Source: Strigamia acuminata
Lineage: Eukaryota > Arthropoda > Chilopoda > Geophilomorpha > Linotaeniidae
Length of the DNA: 64,000 nt
Direction of reading: 5' to 3'
NCBI GenBank assembly: GCA_949358305.1
Contig: OX442316.1
Span: 18,042,001-18,106,000 of the forward strand
Notes under the pieces: generated by a model
Databases searched by the model: none
What the model was told of the DNA's origin: nothing
Seen by the model: the letters and a program-made list of their open reading frames with translations, nothing else
Position numbers and translations under genes: made by a program
Shown here: positions 1 to 11,350 of the stretch, piece by piece
Position numbering within the stretch: position 1 is the stretch's first letter
Layout: each line of letters starts with the position of its first letter

Positions 1-1451
1 GGCAAATCCCCACCACAAAACAACGCATCGCCGGTATACACTTAAGCGTACAGTGCACAACACTACTGTTTATTTTCAATGATCCAATAAATAAAATTTG
101 AAACAAAGTTGAGTGGAATTGTACGTTTCTTGTATATTAAAGTTTTTATTTTGTTTGTTTACACTTAATTTTTTTTTTCCATCATAGAATGGCGACTCGA
201 TACTTTTGTAGCTCGAATTCACTTCGTAAACGTGGTCGGTGTTCATCACGCGTCAATGCGCTCGTGCAATAGTATAGGCGCGCATACGATTTGATGCGCG
301 CAAAACTTGCAAAACTTGCACGGAATTTGGGCAATTTTTGACAAATTTCAGCAGATTTTTGCCTGTATTTGACAAATTTCAGAAGATTTTTGCCTATATT
401 TGACAAATTTCAGAAGATTTCCTCAATCCTCAAACATTTGCTGAAATTTCTCATAAAATTTCTAAAATTAATTGAAATTTGTCTGAAATTTGTCTGGAAT
501 TTGTCAAATATTGTCAAAAATCCGTGGAAATTTGTCAAATACTGGCAAAAATCCATGTAAATTTGTCAAAAATTGCCATAATTCGGTGCAAATTGTGTTA
601 GATATTGGAAAAATTTATTTTAACGCTTCCAACGCGCCAGTAAATCGCGCGTGCACACGCATGGATTTTTTGTCATAGTTGGATGCGCGCAAACCTCACG
701 TAACTTGCGCCAAAATTTGGCAATTTTTGACAAATTTCAGCAGATTTTTGCCAGTATTTGACAAATTTCCACTGATTTTTGACAATATTTGACCCAACAA
801 CTGCGCCACGTTCCAGGCGCCGGTTTAGGCATTTTAGACCCGTTTTAGACCGTTTTAGATGGCGAAAACGTTCTCTCCATCATTTTCTACCCCTGGGTGA
901 GGTTTTCAGCGTTCATAATTGATGAAAAAGCTGTTTTCTAACTAGCTGTCCCATTGCTAGTTTTGGCGTCAGGTTTTAGCAACCTTCCGATCCGACTCTG
1001 TCGTCTGCACGACCTCCAAGACTGTTTTAGGGTTAATTTGAGTCAAATAATTCATTCTGGGTGTTGTTTTGGGTTTTTTACAAGTGTGTTTTTGTAGTTT
1101 TTATTGGTTTCAAACATTGTCAATTCTTTATACAAGTGTAACTTTCATTTCTCTGTATTTTGAGAACTTTGCATTGCAGCAAAGTTCATTTCTTGCCCCT
1201 TAATTATTGTGTAATTGTTGGTTTTCAAGCCCGTTTTTTAACAATAACTTTATTTGAAGTGCCTATTGTTTCAGGCACGTGCTTCCACGTGCCTTTTATT
1301 GTTGAGCAATTTCTTGGGCAGTTGCGCTCCTGTTGCTAGCATTGCCGCGCGTTCTCCGCGCGCGTACTCGCGCGTTTCGCATCACACACATTCGGGTTCA
1401 ATGGCCTATCGCGGCGGCACATTGTGTGGCATAGCGCGGCACGTTGCAATT
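1..1451 (+). repeat. 1.68-kb repeat unit, direct orientation, 3' part
   Basis: This is the terminal part of a unit equal to 16869-18556 in copy 2. It contains several degenerate subrepeats of about 10-11 bases (gacaaatttca, gcagatttttg and relatives) at 320-800. It also carries an E-box hairpin with two CACGTG sites at about 1273-1294 and a GC-rich end of cgcgcg words. Small ORFs here are not conserved in frame and show no protein-like composition. Confidence 0.85.
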
Positions 1452-1492
1452 ACGTGACGTGGCACGTTGCTGTTACGTGACGCGATAGCCAG

Positions 1493-1530
1493 TATTTAAG
1501 CAGGGGATTCCATCATCGTTTACACAAATG
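1493..1530 (+). promoter_or_regulatory. Promoter-like segment facing the left hairpin array (copy 1)
   Basis: A TATA-like tatttaag (1493-1500) is preceded by two copies of ttacgtgacg (1450-1459 and 1473-1482), a CRE/ATF-like or bHLH-like word, and followed by an ATG at 1528. The spacing from the TATA-like word to a possible initiator (tcatc, about 1513) is shorter than the usual 30 bases. The identical sequence in inverted orientation guards the other side of the array, so if active the two would transcribe towards each other. This is a motif-level inference only. Confidence 0.3.
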
Positions 1531-1590
1531 CGCATTGCAACGTGGAGGCGCATTCGAGTCCTTTTCCCAAGCGTTGAAAAAGGACAAAAC

Positions 1591-2908
1591 TCGTATTCGA
1601 TTCGAAAGCGAATCGAATACGATTTTTGTCCTTTTTCAACGCAAAATTGTATTCGATTCGCTTTCGAATCGAATACGAGTTTTGCCCTTCTTCAACGCGA
1701 AATCGTATTCGACTCGCTTTCGAGTCGAATGCGAATTTTTCCCTTCTTCAACGCGAAATCGTATTCGACTCGTTTTCGAGTCGAGTACGAGTTTTGCCCT
1801 TCTTCAACGCGAAATCGTATTCGACTCGTTTTCGAGTCGAGTACGAGTTTTGCCCTTCTTCAACGCGAAATCGTATTCGACTCGTTTTCGAGTCGAATAC
1901 GAGTTTTGCCCTTCTTCAACGCGAAATCGTATTCGACTCTTTTCGAGTCGAGTACGAGTTTTGCCCTTCTTCAACGCGAAATCGTATTCGACTCGTTTTC
2001 GAGTCGAGTACGAGTTTTGCCCTTCTTCAACGCGAAATCGTATTCGACTCGTTTTCGAGTCGAGTACGAGTTTTGCCCTTCTTCAACGCGAAATCGTATT
2101 CGACTCGTTTTCGAGTCGAATACGAGTTTTGCCCTTCTTCAACGCGAAATCGTATTCGACTCGTTTTCGAGTCGAGTACGAGTTTTGCCCTTCTTCAACG
2201 CGAAATCGTATTCGACTCGTTTTCGAGTCGAGTACGAGTTTTGCCCTTCTTCAACGCGAAATCGTATTCGACTCGTTTTCGAGTCGAATACGAGTTTTGC
2301 CCTTCTTCAACGCGAAATCGTATTCGACTCGTTTTCGAGTCGAGTACGAGTTTTGCCCTTCTTCAACGCGAAATCGTATTCGACTCGCTTTCGAGTCGAA
2401 TGCGAATTTTTCCCTTCTTCAACGCGAAATCGTATTCGACTCGTTTTCGAGTCGAGTACGAGTTTTGCCCTTCTTCAACGCGAAATCGTATTCGACTCGT
2501 TTTCGAGTCGAATACGAGTTTTGCCCTTCTTCAACGCGAAATCGTATTCGACTCGTTTTCGAGTCGAGTACGAGTTTTGCCCTTCTTCAACGCGAAATCG
2601 TATTCGACTCGTTTTCGAGTCGAGTACGAGTTTTGCCCTTCTTCAACGCGAAATCGTATTCGACTCGTTTTCGAGTCGAATACGAGTTTTGCCCTTCTTC
2701 AACGCGAAATCGTATTCGACTCGTTTTCGAGTCGAGTACGAGTTTTGCCCTTCTTCAACGCGAAATCGTATTCGACTCGTTTTCGAGTCGAATACGAGTT
2801 TTGCCCTTCTTCAACGCGAAATCGTATTCGACTCGTTTTCGAGTCGAGTACGAGTTTTGCCCTTCTTCAACGCGAAATCGTATTCGACTCGTTTTCGAGT
2901 CGAATACG
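1591..2908 (+). repeat. 56-bp hairpin array, 24 hairpins (copy 1, left)
   Basis: Each unit is a 30-base inverted repeat (13-bp stem, 4-base loop tttt or cttt, core gactcg/cgagtc) plus a 26-base spacer containing cccttcttcaacgcg. The first two hairpins have gattcg/cgaatc stems, a paired change. One hairpin near 1935 lacks one base. A marker unit (gaatgcg variant) recurs 672 bp apart, so the array contains an internal duplication of twelve units. No stop codon occurs in any + frame, hence long open frames (up to 551 codons from 1528) that are a by-product of the repeat and not evidence of a gene. Confidence 0.92.
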
Positions 2909-4579
2909 AGATAGTCGATGACCCGTTCCCGGACTTTGACTCGTACGACTCGTATTCGAGATGTATTCGAGATGTATTCGAGATGTATTCGAATCGTATT
3001 CGAGTCGCATTCGAGATGGTCGATGATTTCCACTCGCTCGTATACGCGTTGTATACGAGCTCGTATTTTGATCGTAATCGTAAACGAATCGTTTACAAGT
3101 CGTATACAAGTTGTATACGACGTGTATACACCTCGTATACGAACGAAGTTTGGAAAATCCACCGGATACTTACTACGACATGAAAACACATAGTAGTCAC
3201 ATACGTCTTATTTGGAAATTGTGTTTTCACAAACTTCGTTCGTATACGAGGTGTATACACGTCGTATACAACTTGTATACGACTTGTAAACGATTCGTTT
3301 ACGATTACGATCAAAATACGAGCTCGTATACAACGCGTATACGAGCGAGTGGAAATCATCGACCATCTCGAATACGACTCGAATTCGATTCGTATTCGAT
3401 TCGAATACGATTCGAATTCGATTCGAATACGAATACGATCAAAATACGAACTCGTAACAACTCGAATACGAATCAAAGTCCGGGAAACAAAAATCGACCA
3501 TCTCGTATACGACTCGTATTCGAGATGTATTCGGGATGTATTCGAATCGTATTCGAGTCGCATTCGAGATGGTCGATGATTTCCACTCGCTCGTATACGC
3601 GTTGTATACGAGCTCGTATTTTGATCGTAATCGTAAACGAATCGTTTACAAGTCGTATACAAGTTGTATACGACGTGTATACACCTCGTATACGAACGAA
3701 GTTTGGAAAATCCACCGGATACTTACTACGACATGAAAACACATAGTAGTCACATACGTCTTATTTGGAAATTGTGTTTTCACAAACTTCGTTCGTATAC
3801 GAGGTGTATACACGTCGTATACAACTTGTATACGACTTGTAAACGATTCGTTTACGATTACGATCAAAATACGAGCTCGTATACAACGCGTATACGAGCG
3901 AGTGGAAATCATCGACCATCTCGAATACGACTCGAATTCGATTCGTATTCGATTCGAATACGATTCGAATTCGATTCGAATACGAATACGATCAAAATAC
4001 GAACTCGTAACAACTCGAATACGAATCAAAGTCCGGGAAACAAAAATCGACCATCTCGTATACGACTCGTATTCGAGATGTATTCGAGATGTATTCGAAT
4101 CGTATTCGAGTCGCATTCGAGATGGTCGATGGTTTCCACTCGCTCGTATACGCGTTGTATACGAGCTCGTATTTTGATCGTAATCGTAAACGAATCGTTT
4201 ACAAGTCGTATACAAGTTGTATACGACGTGTATACACCTCGTATACGAACGAAGTTTGGAAAATCCACCGGATACTTACTACGACATGAAAACACATAGT
4301 AGTCACATACGTCTTATTTGGAAATTGTGTTTTCACAAACTTCGTTCGTATACGAGGTGTATACACGTCGTATACAACTTGTATACGACTTGTAAACGAT
4401 TCGTTTACGATTACGATCAAAATACGAGCTCGTATACAACGCGTATACGAGCGAGTGGAAATCATCGACCATCTCGAATGCGACTCGAATACGATTCGAA
4501 TACATCTCGAATACATCTCGAATACATCTCGAATACGAGTCGTACGAGTCAAAGTCCGGGAACGGGTCATCGACTATCT
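2909..4579. repeat. Palindrome core: three 553-bp stem-loop units (copy 1)
   Basis: Three copies of a non-palindromic spacer of about 85 bp (3150-3232, 3703-3785, 4256-4338), all in the same orientation, are each flanked by long inverted repeats that start tcgtatacgaacgaag. Between spacers lie stretches built almost entirely from words such as tcgtatacga, tcgaattcga and cgtattcgag, many of them palindromes themselves. The outermost parts join the 56-bp arrays through the words gtcgatgacccgttcccgg and its complement. Copies differ by a few bases (for example 3535 and 4131). Small ORFs in every frame are shadows of the repeat. Confidence 0.9.
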
Positions 4580-5225
4580 CGTATTCGACTCGAAAACGAG
4601 TCGAATACGATTTCGCGTTGAAGAAGGACAAAACTCGTACTCGACTCGAAAACGAGTCGAATACGATTTCGCGTTGAAGAAGGGCAAAACTCGTATTCGA
4701 CTCGAAAACGAGTCGAATACGATTTCGCGTTGAAGAAGGGCAAAACTCGTACTCGACTCGAAAACGAGTCGAATACGATTTCGCGTTGAAGAAGGGCAAA
4801 ACTCGTATTCGACTCGAAAACGAGTCGAATACGATTTCGCGTTGAAGAAGGGCAAAACTCGTACTCGACTCGAAAACGAGTCGAATACGATTTCGCGTTG
4901 AAGAAGGGCAAAACTCGTACTCGACTCGAAAAGAGTCGAATACGATTTCGCGTTGAAGAAGGGCAAAACTCGTATTCGACTCGAAAACGAGTCGAATACG
5001 ATTTCGCGTTGAAGAAGGGCAAAACTCGTACTCGACTCGAAAACGAGTCGAATACGATTTCGCGTTGAAGAAGGGAAAAATTCGCATTCGACTCGAAAGC
5101 GAGTCGAATACGATTTCGCGTTGAAGAAGGGCAAAACTCGTATTCGATTCGAAAGCGAATCGAATACAATTTTGCGTTGAAAAAGGACAAAAATCGTATT
5201 CGATTCGCTTTCGAATCGAATACGA
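4580..5225 (-). repeat. 56-bp hairpin array, 12 hairpins (copy 1, right, inverted)
   Basis: Reverse-complement counterpart of the left array. It contains a single marker unit and the same one-base-deleted hairpin (about 4928), so it corresponds to the left array before its twelve-unit duplication. Confidence 0.92.
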
Positions 5226-5315
5226 GTTTTGTCCTTTTTCAACGCTTGGGAAAAGGACTCGAATGCGCCTCCACGTTGCAATGCGCATTTGTGTAAACGA
5301 TGATGGAATCCCCTG

Positions 5316-5366
5316 CTTAAATACTGGCTATCGCGTCACGTAACAGCAACGTGCCACGTCACGTAA
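5316..5366 (-). promoter_or_regulatory. Mirror promoter-like segment facing the right array (copy 1)
   Basis: Exact reverse complement of the 1450-1500 region, including the TATA-like word (5316-5323) and both ttacgtgacg words. It points leftwards into the 12-hairpin array. Confidence 0.3.
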
Positions 5367-8200
5367 TTGCAACGTGCCGCGCTATGCCACACAATGTGCC
5401 GCCGCGATAGGCCATTGAACCCGAATGTGTGTGATGCGAAACGCGCGAGTACGCGCGCGGAGAACGCGCGGCAATGCTAGCAACAGGAGCGCAACTGCCC
5501 AAGAAATTGCTCAACAATAAAAGGCACGTGGAAGCACGTGCCTGAAACAATAGGCACTTCAAATAAAGTTATTGTTAAAAAACGGGCTTGAAAACCAACA
5601 ATTACACAATAATTAAGGGGCAAGAAATGAACTTTGCTGCAATGCAAAGTTCTCAAAATACAGAGAAATGAAAGTTACACTTGTATAAAGAATTGACAAT
5701 GTTTGAAACCAATAAAAACTACAAAAACACACTTGTAAAAAACCCAAAACAACACCCAGAATGAATTATTTGACTCAAATTAACCCTAAAACAGTCTTGG
5801 AGGTCGTGCAGACGACAGAGTCGGATCGGAAGGTTGCTAAAACCTGACGCCAAAACTAGCAATGGGACAGCTAGTTAGAAAACAGCTTTTTCATCAATTA
5901 TGAACGCTGAAAACCTCACCCAGGGGTAGAAAATGATGGAGAGAACGTTTTCGCCATCTAAAACGGTCTAAAACGGGTCTAAAATGCCTAAACCGGCGCC
6001 TGGAACGTGGCGCAGTTGTTGGGTCAAATATTGTCAAAAATCAGTGGAAATTTGTCAAATACTGGCAAAAATCTGCTGAAATTTGTCAAAAATTGCCAAA
6101 TTTTGGCGCAAGTTACGTGAGGTTTGCGCGCATCCAACTATGACAAAAAATCCATGCGTGTGCACGCGCGATTTACTGGCGCGTTGGAAGCGTTAAAATA
6201 AATTTTTCCAATATCTAACACAATTTGCACCGAATTATGGCAATTTTTGACAAATTTACATGGATTTTTGCCAGTATTTGACAAATTTCCACGGATTTTT
6301 GACAATATTTGACAAATTCCAGACAAATTTCAGACAAATTTCAATTAATTTTAGAAATTTTATGAGAAATTTCAGCAAATGTTTGAGGATTGAGGAAATC
6401 TTCTGAAATTTGTCAAATATAGGCAAAAATCTTCTGAAATTTGTCAAATACAGGCAAAAATCTGCTGAAATTTGTCAAAAATTGCCCAAATTCCGTGCAA
6501 GTTTTGCAAGTTTTGCGCGCATCAAATCGTATGCGCGCCTATACTATTGCACGAGCGCATTGACGCGTGATGAACACCGACCACGTTTACGAAGTGAATT
6601 CGAGCTACAAAAGTATCGAGTCGCCATTCTATGATGGAAAAAAAAAATTAAGTGTAAACAAACAAAATAAAAACTTTAATATACAAGAAACGTACAATTC
6701 CACTCAACTTTGTTTCAAATTTTATTTATTGGATCATTGAAAATAAACAGTAGTGTTGTGCACTGTACGCTTAAGTGTATACCGGCGATGCGTTGTTTTG
6801 TGGTGGGGATTTGCCTCGATAATTGATCTTTTCTCTTTGTTTGCAATATTTTTTTGGCCTTTTTTGTTGATTTTTCGGTTTGAAATTGTTTTTTTCCGGT
6901 GTAATTTAAGTGGTGGAAGGTTGTTGGCGTGTGTTGAGGGTAATTTTGGCGGTTTTTGGGTCGGGATTAGTGTTTTCTGCGATTTTTGATCGGTATTTGG
7001 GGTTTGATGCAGCGGATAGCGCATGCGAATCGCCGTCGACCGTAGCATTAGCAATTGCAACCTGCCGCGCTATGCCACACAATGTGCCGCCGCGATAGGC
7101 CATCGAATCCGAATGTGTGTGATGCGAAACGCGAGTACGCGCGCGGAGAACGCGCGGCAATGCTAGCAACAGGAGCGCAACTGCCCAAGAAATTGCTCAA
7201 CAATAAAAGGCACGTGGAAGCACGTGCCTGAAACAATAGGCACTTCAAATAAAGTTATTGTTAAAAAACGGGCTTGAAAACCAACAATTACACAATAATT
7301 AAGGGGCAAGAAATGAACTTTGCTGCAATGCAAAGTTCTCAAAATACAGAGAAATGAAAGTTACACTTGTATAAAGAATTGACAATGTTTGAAACCAATA
7401 AAAACTACAAAAACACACTTGTAAAAAACCCAAAACAACCCCCAGAATGAATTATTTGACTCAAATTAACCCTAAAACGGTCTTGGAGGTCGTGCAGACG
7501 ACAGAGTCGGATCGGAAGGTTGCTAAAACCTGACGCCAAAACTAGCAATGGGACAGCTAGTTAGAAAACAGCTTTTTCATCAATCATGAACGCTGAAAAC
7601 CTCACCCAGGGGTAGAAAATGATGGAGAGAACGTTTTCGCCATCTAAAACGGTCTAAAACGGGTCTAAAATGCCTAAACCGGCGCCTGGAACGTGGCGCA
7701 GTTGTTGGGTCAAATATTGTCAAAAATCAGTGGAAATTTGTCAAATACTGGCAAAAATCTGCTGAAATTTGTCAAAAATTGCCAAATTTTGGCGCAAGTT
7801 ACGTGAGGTTTGCGCGCATCCAACTATGACGAAAAATCCACGCGTGTGCACGCGCGATTTACTGGCGCGTTGGAAGCGTTAAAATAAATTTTTCCAATAT
7901 CTAACACAATTTGCACCGAATTATGGCAATTTTTGACAAATTTACATGGATTTTTGCCAGTATTTGACAAATTTCCACGGATTTTTGACAATATTTGACA
8001 CATTCAAGACAAATTTCAGACAGATTTCAATTAATTTTAGAAAATGTTTGAGAAATATCAGCAAATGTTTGAGGATTGAGGAAATCTGCTGAAATTTGTC
8101 AAATATAGACAAAAATCTGCTGAAATTTGTCAAATATAGACAAAAATCTGCTGAAATTTGTAAAAAATTGCCCAAATTCGGTGCAAGTTTTGCAAGTTTG
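5365..8200 (-). repeat. Inverted 1.68-kb units, copy 1 (one full, one partial)
   Basis: Reverse complements of the direct units: a full unit at 5365-7052 and a partial, more diverged one at 7053-8200. The full unit mirrors the units next to the left hairpin array closely, so the two arms have been homogenised or arose together. The partial unit carries its own substitutions and short indels near 7980-8170, so it is older or less homogenised. Confidence 0.87.
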
Positions 8201-9663
8201 CAAACAGCAACAAGAATGATGTATTTAATAATTGTTTTTGCATTAGATATGTGTTTAATTCGTTTTACCTCGGTTTGTACGGTTCTTGCGCGTAGTGCGC
8301 ACGTTCAACACGCGGCCACGCGCGTACATCGCGCGTGTTGCGAGCAGGACGCAACAAAAGTTTGAGAGACTCGCATTTTACCAAGTCCCCAACTTATTTT
8401 ACAGTTTTAGTTTAGCTTACCAACTCGCTTGGTAATTTCTGGATCCTGTTTAAGTGTTTCGTCGGGTTTTGAGCCCATAAACCCGTCTTTTTCCTTGGTA
8501 AGCGATTGCGTCGTCTGCTCAGAGCAACTGGCTTTAAGCGGAGATCGCTTACACGAGTCTGGAATGAGCGCTTATCACCGCATTCGGCTCCAGTCTTCGT
8601 TTCTCGTTGAAAGTTAGCTTGTTGATTCGGGTTTTGGGCGACATTGACTAAAAAGACCTCGGGAATCGTTCCCACCACTCGGTTTAGTCGTTTTCGAGAC
8701 CCACGACCTCGAAAACGAAGTTAGAAGTGGCTCAAGGCCACTAGCGTGTCTGGCAGATAGCCATTTTGGTGATTTACGGGCGTCGGGCCCTTGTTCTTTG
8801 TTTCCCGCCTTTGCTCCTTTGTTTTTATTTGGTATTCAAGGTTCCTAAGCCTACAGTAGATTGGGATTAAATTCCCATGAAGATTTATTAAGTATTCATT
8901 GGTAAAAACGAATATTTCCGCCGGCGCGTTTCTCTCATAGGTTTCGGTTTGCTCGAATCTCATTTTCGAGCGACCCAGCGAATGCGCCAAGTTACAGGCG
9001 CCAGCTTAGCAGTTTTAGACTCGTTTTCGACCGTTCTAGTGTCAAAAAACGCGTAGAGCACATTTTGCGACCTTTGGAAGTGCTTTTCCGACACCTAAGT
9101 GGTCGGAAAAGTGCTCTTCTGAGTTAAGACTCCTTTTGGCATTTTAGCGTCAGCATAAGAAATTCCTCAAACTTTTATTGAAATCTCTCAAAAATTTCTA
9201 AAATTAATTGAAATTTGTCTGAAAATTGTCAAATATTGGCAAAAATCTGCAGAAATTTGTCAAATACGCGATCGCATTGCGACAGAAAGTCGTTTACGAC
9301 TCCAATACGCACCCGTGCGTGTTTGTATCGCAACACGAAACTCAAACGCGCCACCGCGTTGCAAGACAACCAAATTTACAAACGCAAACGCGCATTTGAG
9401 ACAAAAACGAGTTTATTTTATTCACTCTCGCTTGATCCCCCTTCATCGCGCCTCGTTGCTCCTGTGAAAAAAATATATGAGAATGCACAGAAATGAACCT
9501 TCCAATACTTACATGAAAATTGGCAACCTTGACACAAAACAGTCTATCGACACTCCCAACACCACCCCGGACATTTTTCGGAAGAGTATGGTCCACCCGG
9601 AATTCCCAGAATAGTCACCCCCAAAATGCGGATTTCGCGGAAGCCAATCCGCGAAAAGGATAT
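8201..9663. other. Right flank of the palindrome, copy 1: no gene seen
   Basis: Single-copy within the unit. It holds a hairpin ttaccaa/ttggtaa (8418-8436), an inverted pair gtaagcgat/atcgcttac (8498-8550), a 10-bp hairpin around 9080-9115, and at about 8980-9270 a strongly diverged relative of the 1.68-kb unit in direct orientation (shared gcgcc, ttttagac and gcgtca blocks). The last 131 bases are in frame with the integrase ORF of retroelement 1 (see 9533-9663). Confidence 0.6.
9533..9663 (+). pseudogene. Orphan 5' fragment of the element 1 integrase ORF, left by the duplication
   Basis: This stretch is identical to 26638-26768, which reads without a stop into the 908-aa ORF of retroelement 1. 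In copy 1 the frame breaks from that ORF at 9663 and continues only into unrelated sequence with a stop about 40 codons on. If 26638-26768 is truly coding, copy 1 carries a severed remnant. An alternative is that the frame is open here by chance. Confidence 0.3.
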
Positions 9664-10009
9664 GTTTTTAGCGGCGCGCCGACGCGTGCGACACACGCTT
9701 CTGGAGTGCTTAACCTTATGGCGCGCATGCGGATTTTGCGGAGTGCGAAAGGGACCCCATTTTTAACATTACGGCTGCCTATATGCTGATCCCCTGTTCG
9801 CAATTTTGCGGCGGATTTTGCGGATTTTGATCAATCCGCAGAAATTGCACTTTACAAGTTTATTTTATGATTTTGTACCATTTTGTAACTTAAAAACACA
9901 AATGAACAATGTAATCACTCTATAATGCTGTTGGTTTAATCAGCACATTGTACTGCACAAAAACGCGCGCGCTCGCGATAGTACATCACCAAATGTACTT
10001 GCACTCACT

Positions 10010-10170
10010 CAAGTGGCATTTTTAGCCATTTTTCGTAGTAAAAATGGCCGTTTTTCGTCAAAATGGTCATTTTCAGCCATTTTTCATAGTGAAAATGGCT
10101 TTCTTCGTCGTTTTTTCTATAAAAAATGGCTGTTTTTCATCAAAAATGGCCGTTTTCATCATTGAAACGT
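10010..10170. repeat. Cluster of aaaatggc / gccatttt hairpins
   Basis: At least five alternations of gccattttt and aaaaatggc with short loops (tcgtagt, tcatagtg, tcgtcgt) occur within 160 bases, so several mutually exclusive hairpins can form. Confidence 0.6.
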
Positions 10171-10307
10171 TATAAAAATGTAACTTTTCAATGGCGTTTT
10201 GACGGAACCGATAAATTTTGAAATTTCACACATTGAAACCCTAATACAGGTGAATTAGTGACGCCTAATTTGTTTTAACAAATAAAGCAAACTACATCTC
10301 GCAATTT

Positions 10308-11350
10308 TGCATCGTACCGCATCACCTCGCCTCATTTCCGGTCTGGAAAATTAATGAAAATTAATAAACGCCCCGGCGTTTATTTGAGGCAATACGGCAA
10401 TACGGCAATTGGAACCCGAAAATAACGTGGGGCTGTGTGAAAACCTGGATTTGAATTTCGTCAACGCGCGCGTTGACGCATGGGGAATGTGGGGGTCCCT
10501 TCCCAGTCAATTTCACCCCTAAAATATCCCGAAATTGACGATACATGCATTTCCAGTTAGAAAAATTGAGCTTCATGTAAATTTTGATTGTTTAGCTTTT
10601 TTTTGAAATTTCACCAATTTTCCTTATCTCCAGCTTTCCTCGCTCATTTGACACCAAAATGACCTGCATTGAGGATTTTTCCCATAATCCTTTTCGCATG
10701 TATGGAGCGCAAACAGTCGCAATAAATGAATTCAGCGGAATTCGACCTTGAGTTTGCGACGCCATCTTGAATATGAGTAAAAGCACAGTATGGTGTCAAT
10801 TATTCGAACTGATCGCGGAGCATGGGACAAAAATTGAATAAAAACGAAGAAATATGATTAAAATTCAACAGAAATCTACACAAAATGATAAAAAATGTAT
10901 AAACATTGATCAGAAATCGACAAAAATCGACTGAAACCTGACAATAATCAATTCAGAATGACAAATAACGATTACAATTGGCAAAAATTGATCAAAAATA
11001 CAGAAAAATCGATTAAAAACCAGCAAAAAACGAACAGAAATCGATAAAATCAATTAAAAATCAACAAATAGCCATTTTGTTTGTTTTTGAACAAATTAAG
11101 AACTTTGAAAACACACGACAATTTGAAAAAATAAAAACCGGGGTCAAATACGCGCAGCTACTCGTTTGAACGCCGGGGAGGTGTGGGTGATGTGCCTCGA
11201 ATAAACGCCGGGGCGTTTATTTATTACCAAGGCGGGATGTGAGGCGCGAATGAAAGCCCAAGTTGGACATTGCCTCGAATAAACGCCGGGGCATTTATTT
11301 ATTTCCAAGACGGGAAGTGAGGCGAGATGATGCGGTGCGACGTATTCAAG
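10308..11350. repeat. Inverted and direct copies of an approximately 80-bp ataaacgcc repeat
   Basis: A segment at 10308-10393 (gcatcacctcgcctcatttcc followed by ataaacgccccggcgttt) recurs inverted at about 11272-11350. A third, more diverged copy lies directly before it at 11193-11272. Each carries a short palindrome ataaacgcc-gg-ggcgtttat. The inverted pair encloses about 880 bp with no ORF, which could be a non-autonomous element, but I see no target duplication. Confidence 0.55.

Larger units (their letters stand above)
1..8200. repeat. Giant nested palindrome, copy 1 (left arm truncated by window edge)
   Basis: Outside the arrays, position x on one strand matches position 6816-x on the other; for example 182-406 mirrors 6410-6634 and 1254-1457 mirrors 5359-5562. 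The inner part mirrors around a different centre (sum 7488). The 672-bp shift equals exactly twelve 56-bp units by which the left array is longer. The right arm stays recognisable to about 8200, with growing divergence over its last 350 bases, then enters unrelated sequence. Confidence 0.9.
1..9663 (+). repeat. Copy 1 of a 17,105-bp tandem duplication (left part lies outside the window)
   Basis: Every base I compared between 1-9663 and 17106-26768 matches at a constant offset of 17,105, including single-base irregularities inside the short-period arrays. The match stops after 9663/26768, where copy 1 runs into the start of copy 2 while copy 2 runs into retroelement 1. This is the pattern of a head-to-tail duplication with its junction at 9663/9664. 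Near-complete identity means a very recent duplication, strong homogenisation or an assembly duplication; sequence alone cannot separate these. Confidence 0.9.

Noticed and set aside
1591-2908. CRISPR array
   Set aside because: Regular repeats with spacers are present, but the spacers are identical to each other, the repeat is a 56-bp satellite unit, and the context is eukaryotic.
1528-3183. 551-codon ORF as a real repetitive protein gene
   Set aside because: All three + frames are open through the same 56-bp array and the peptide is a direct read-out of the hairpin repeat; no non-repeat domain and no codon-level constraint is visible.
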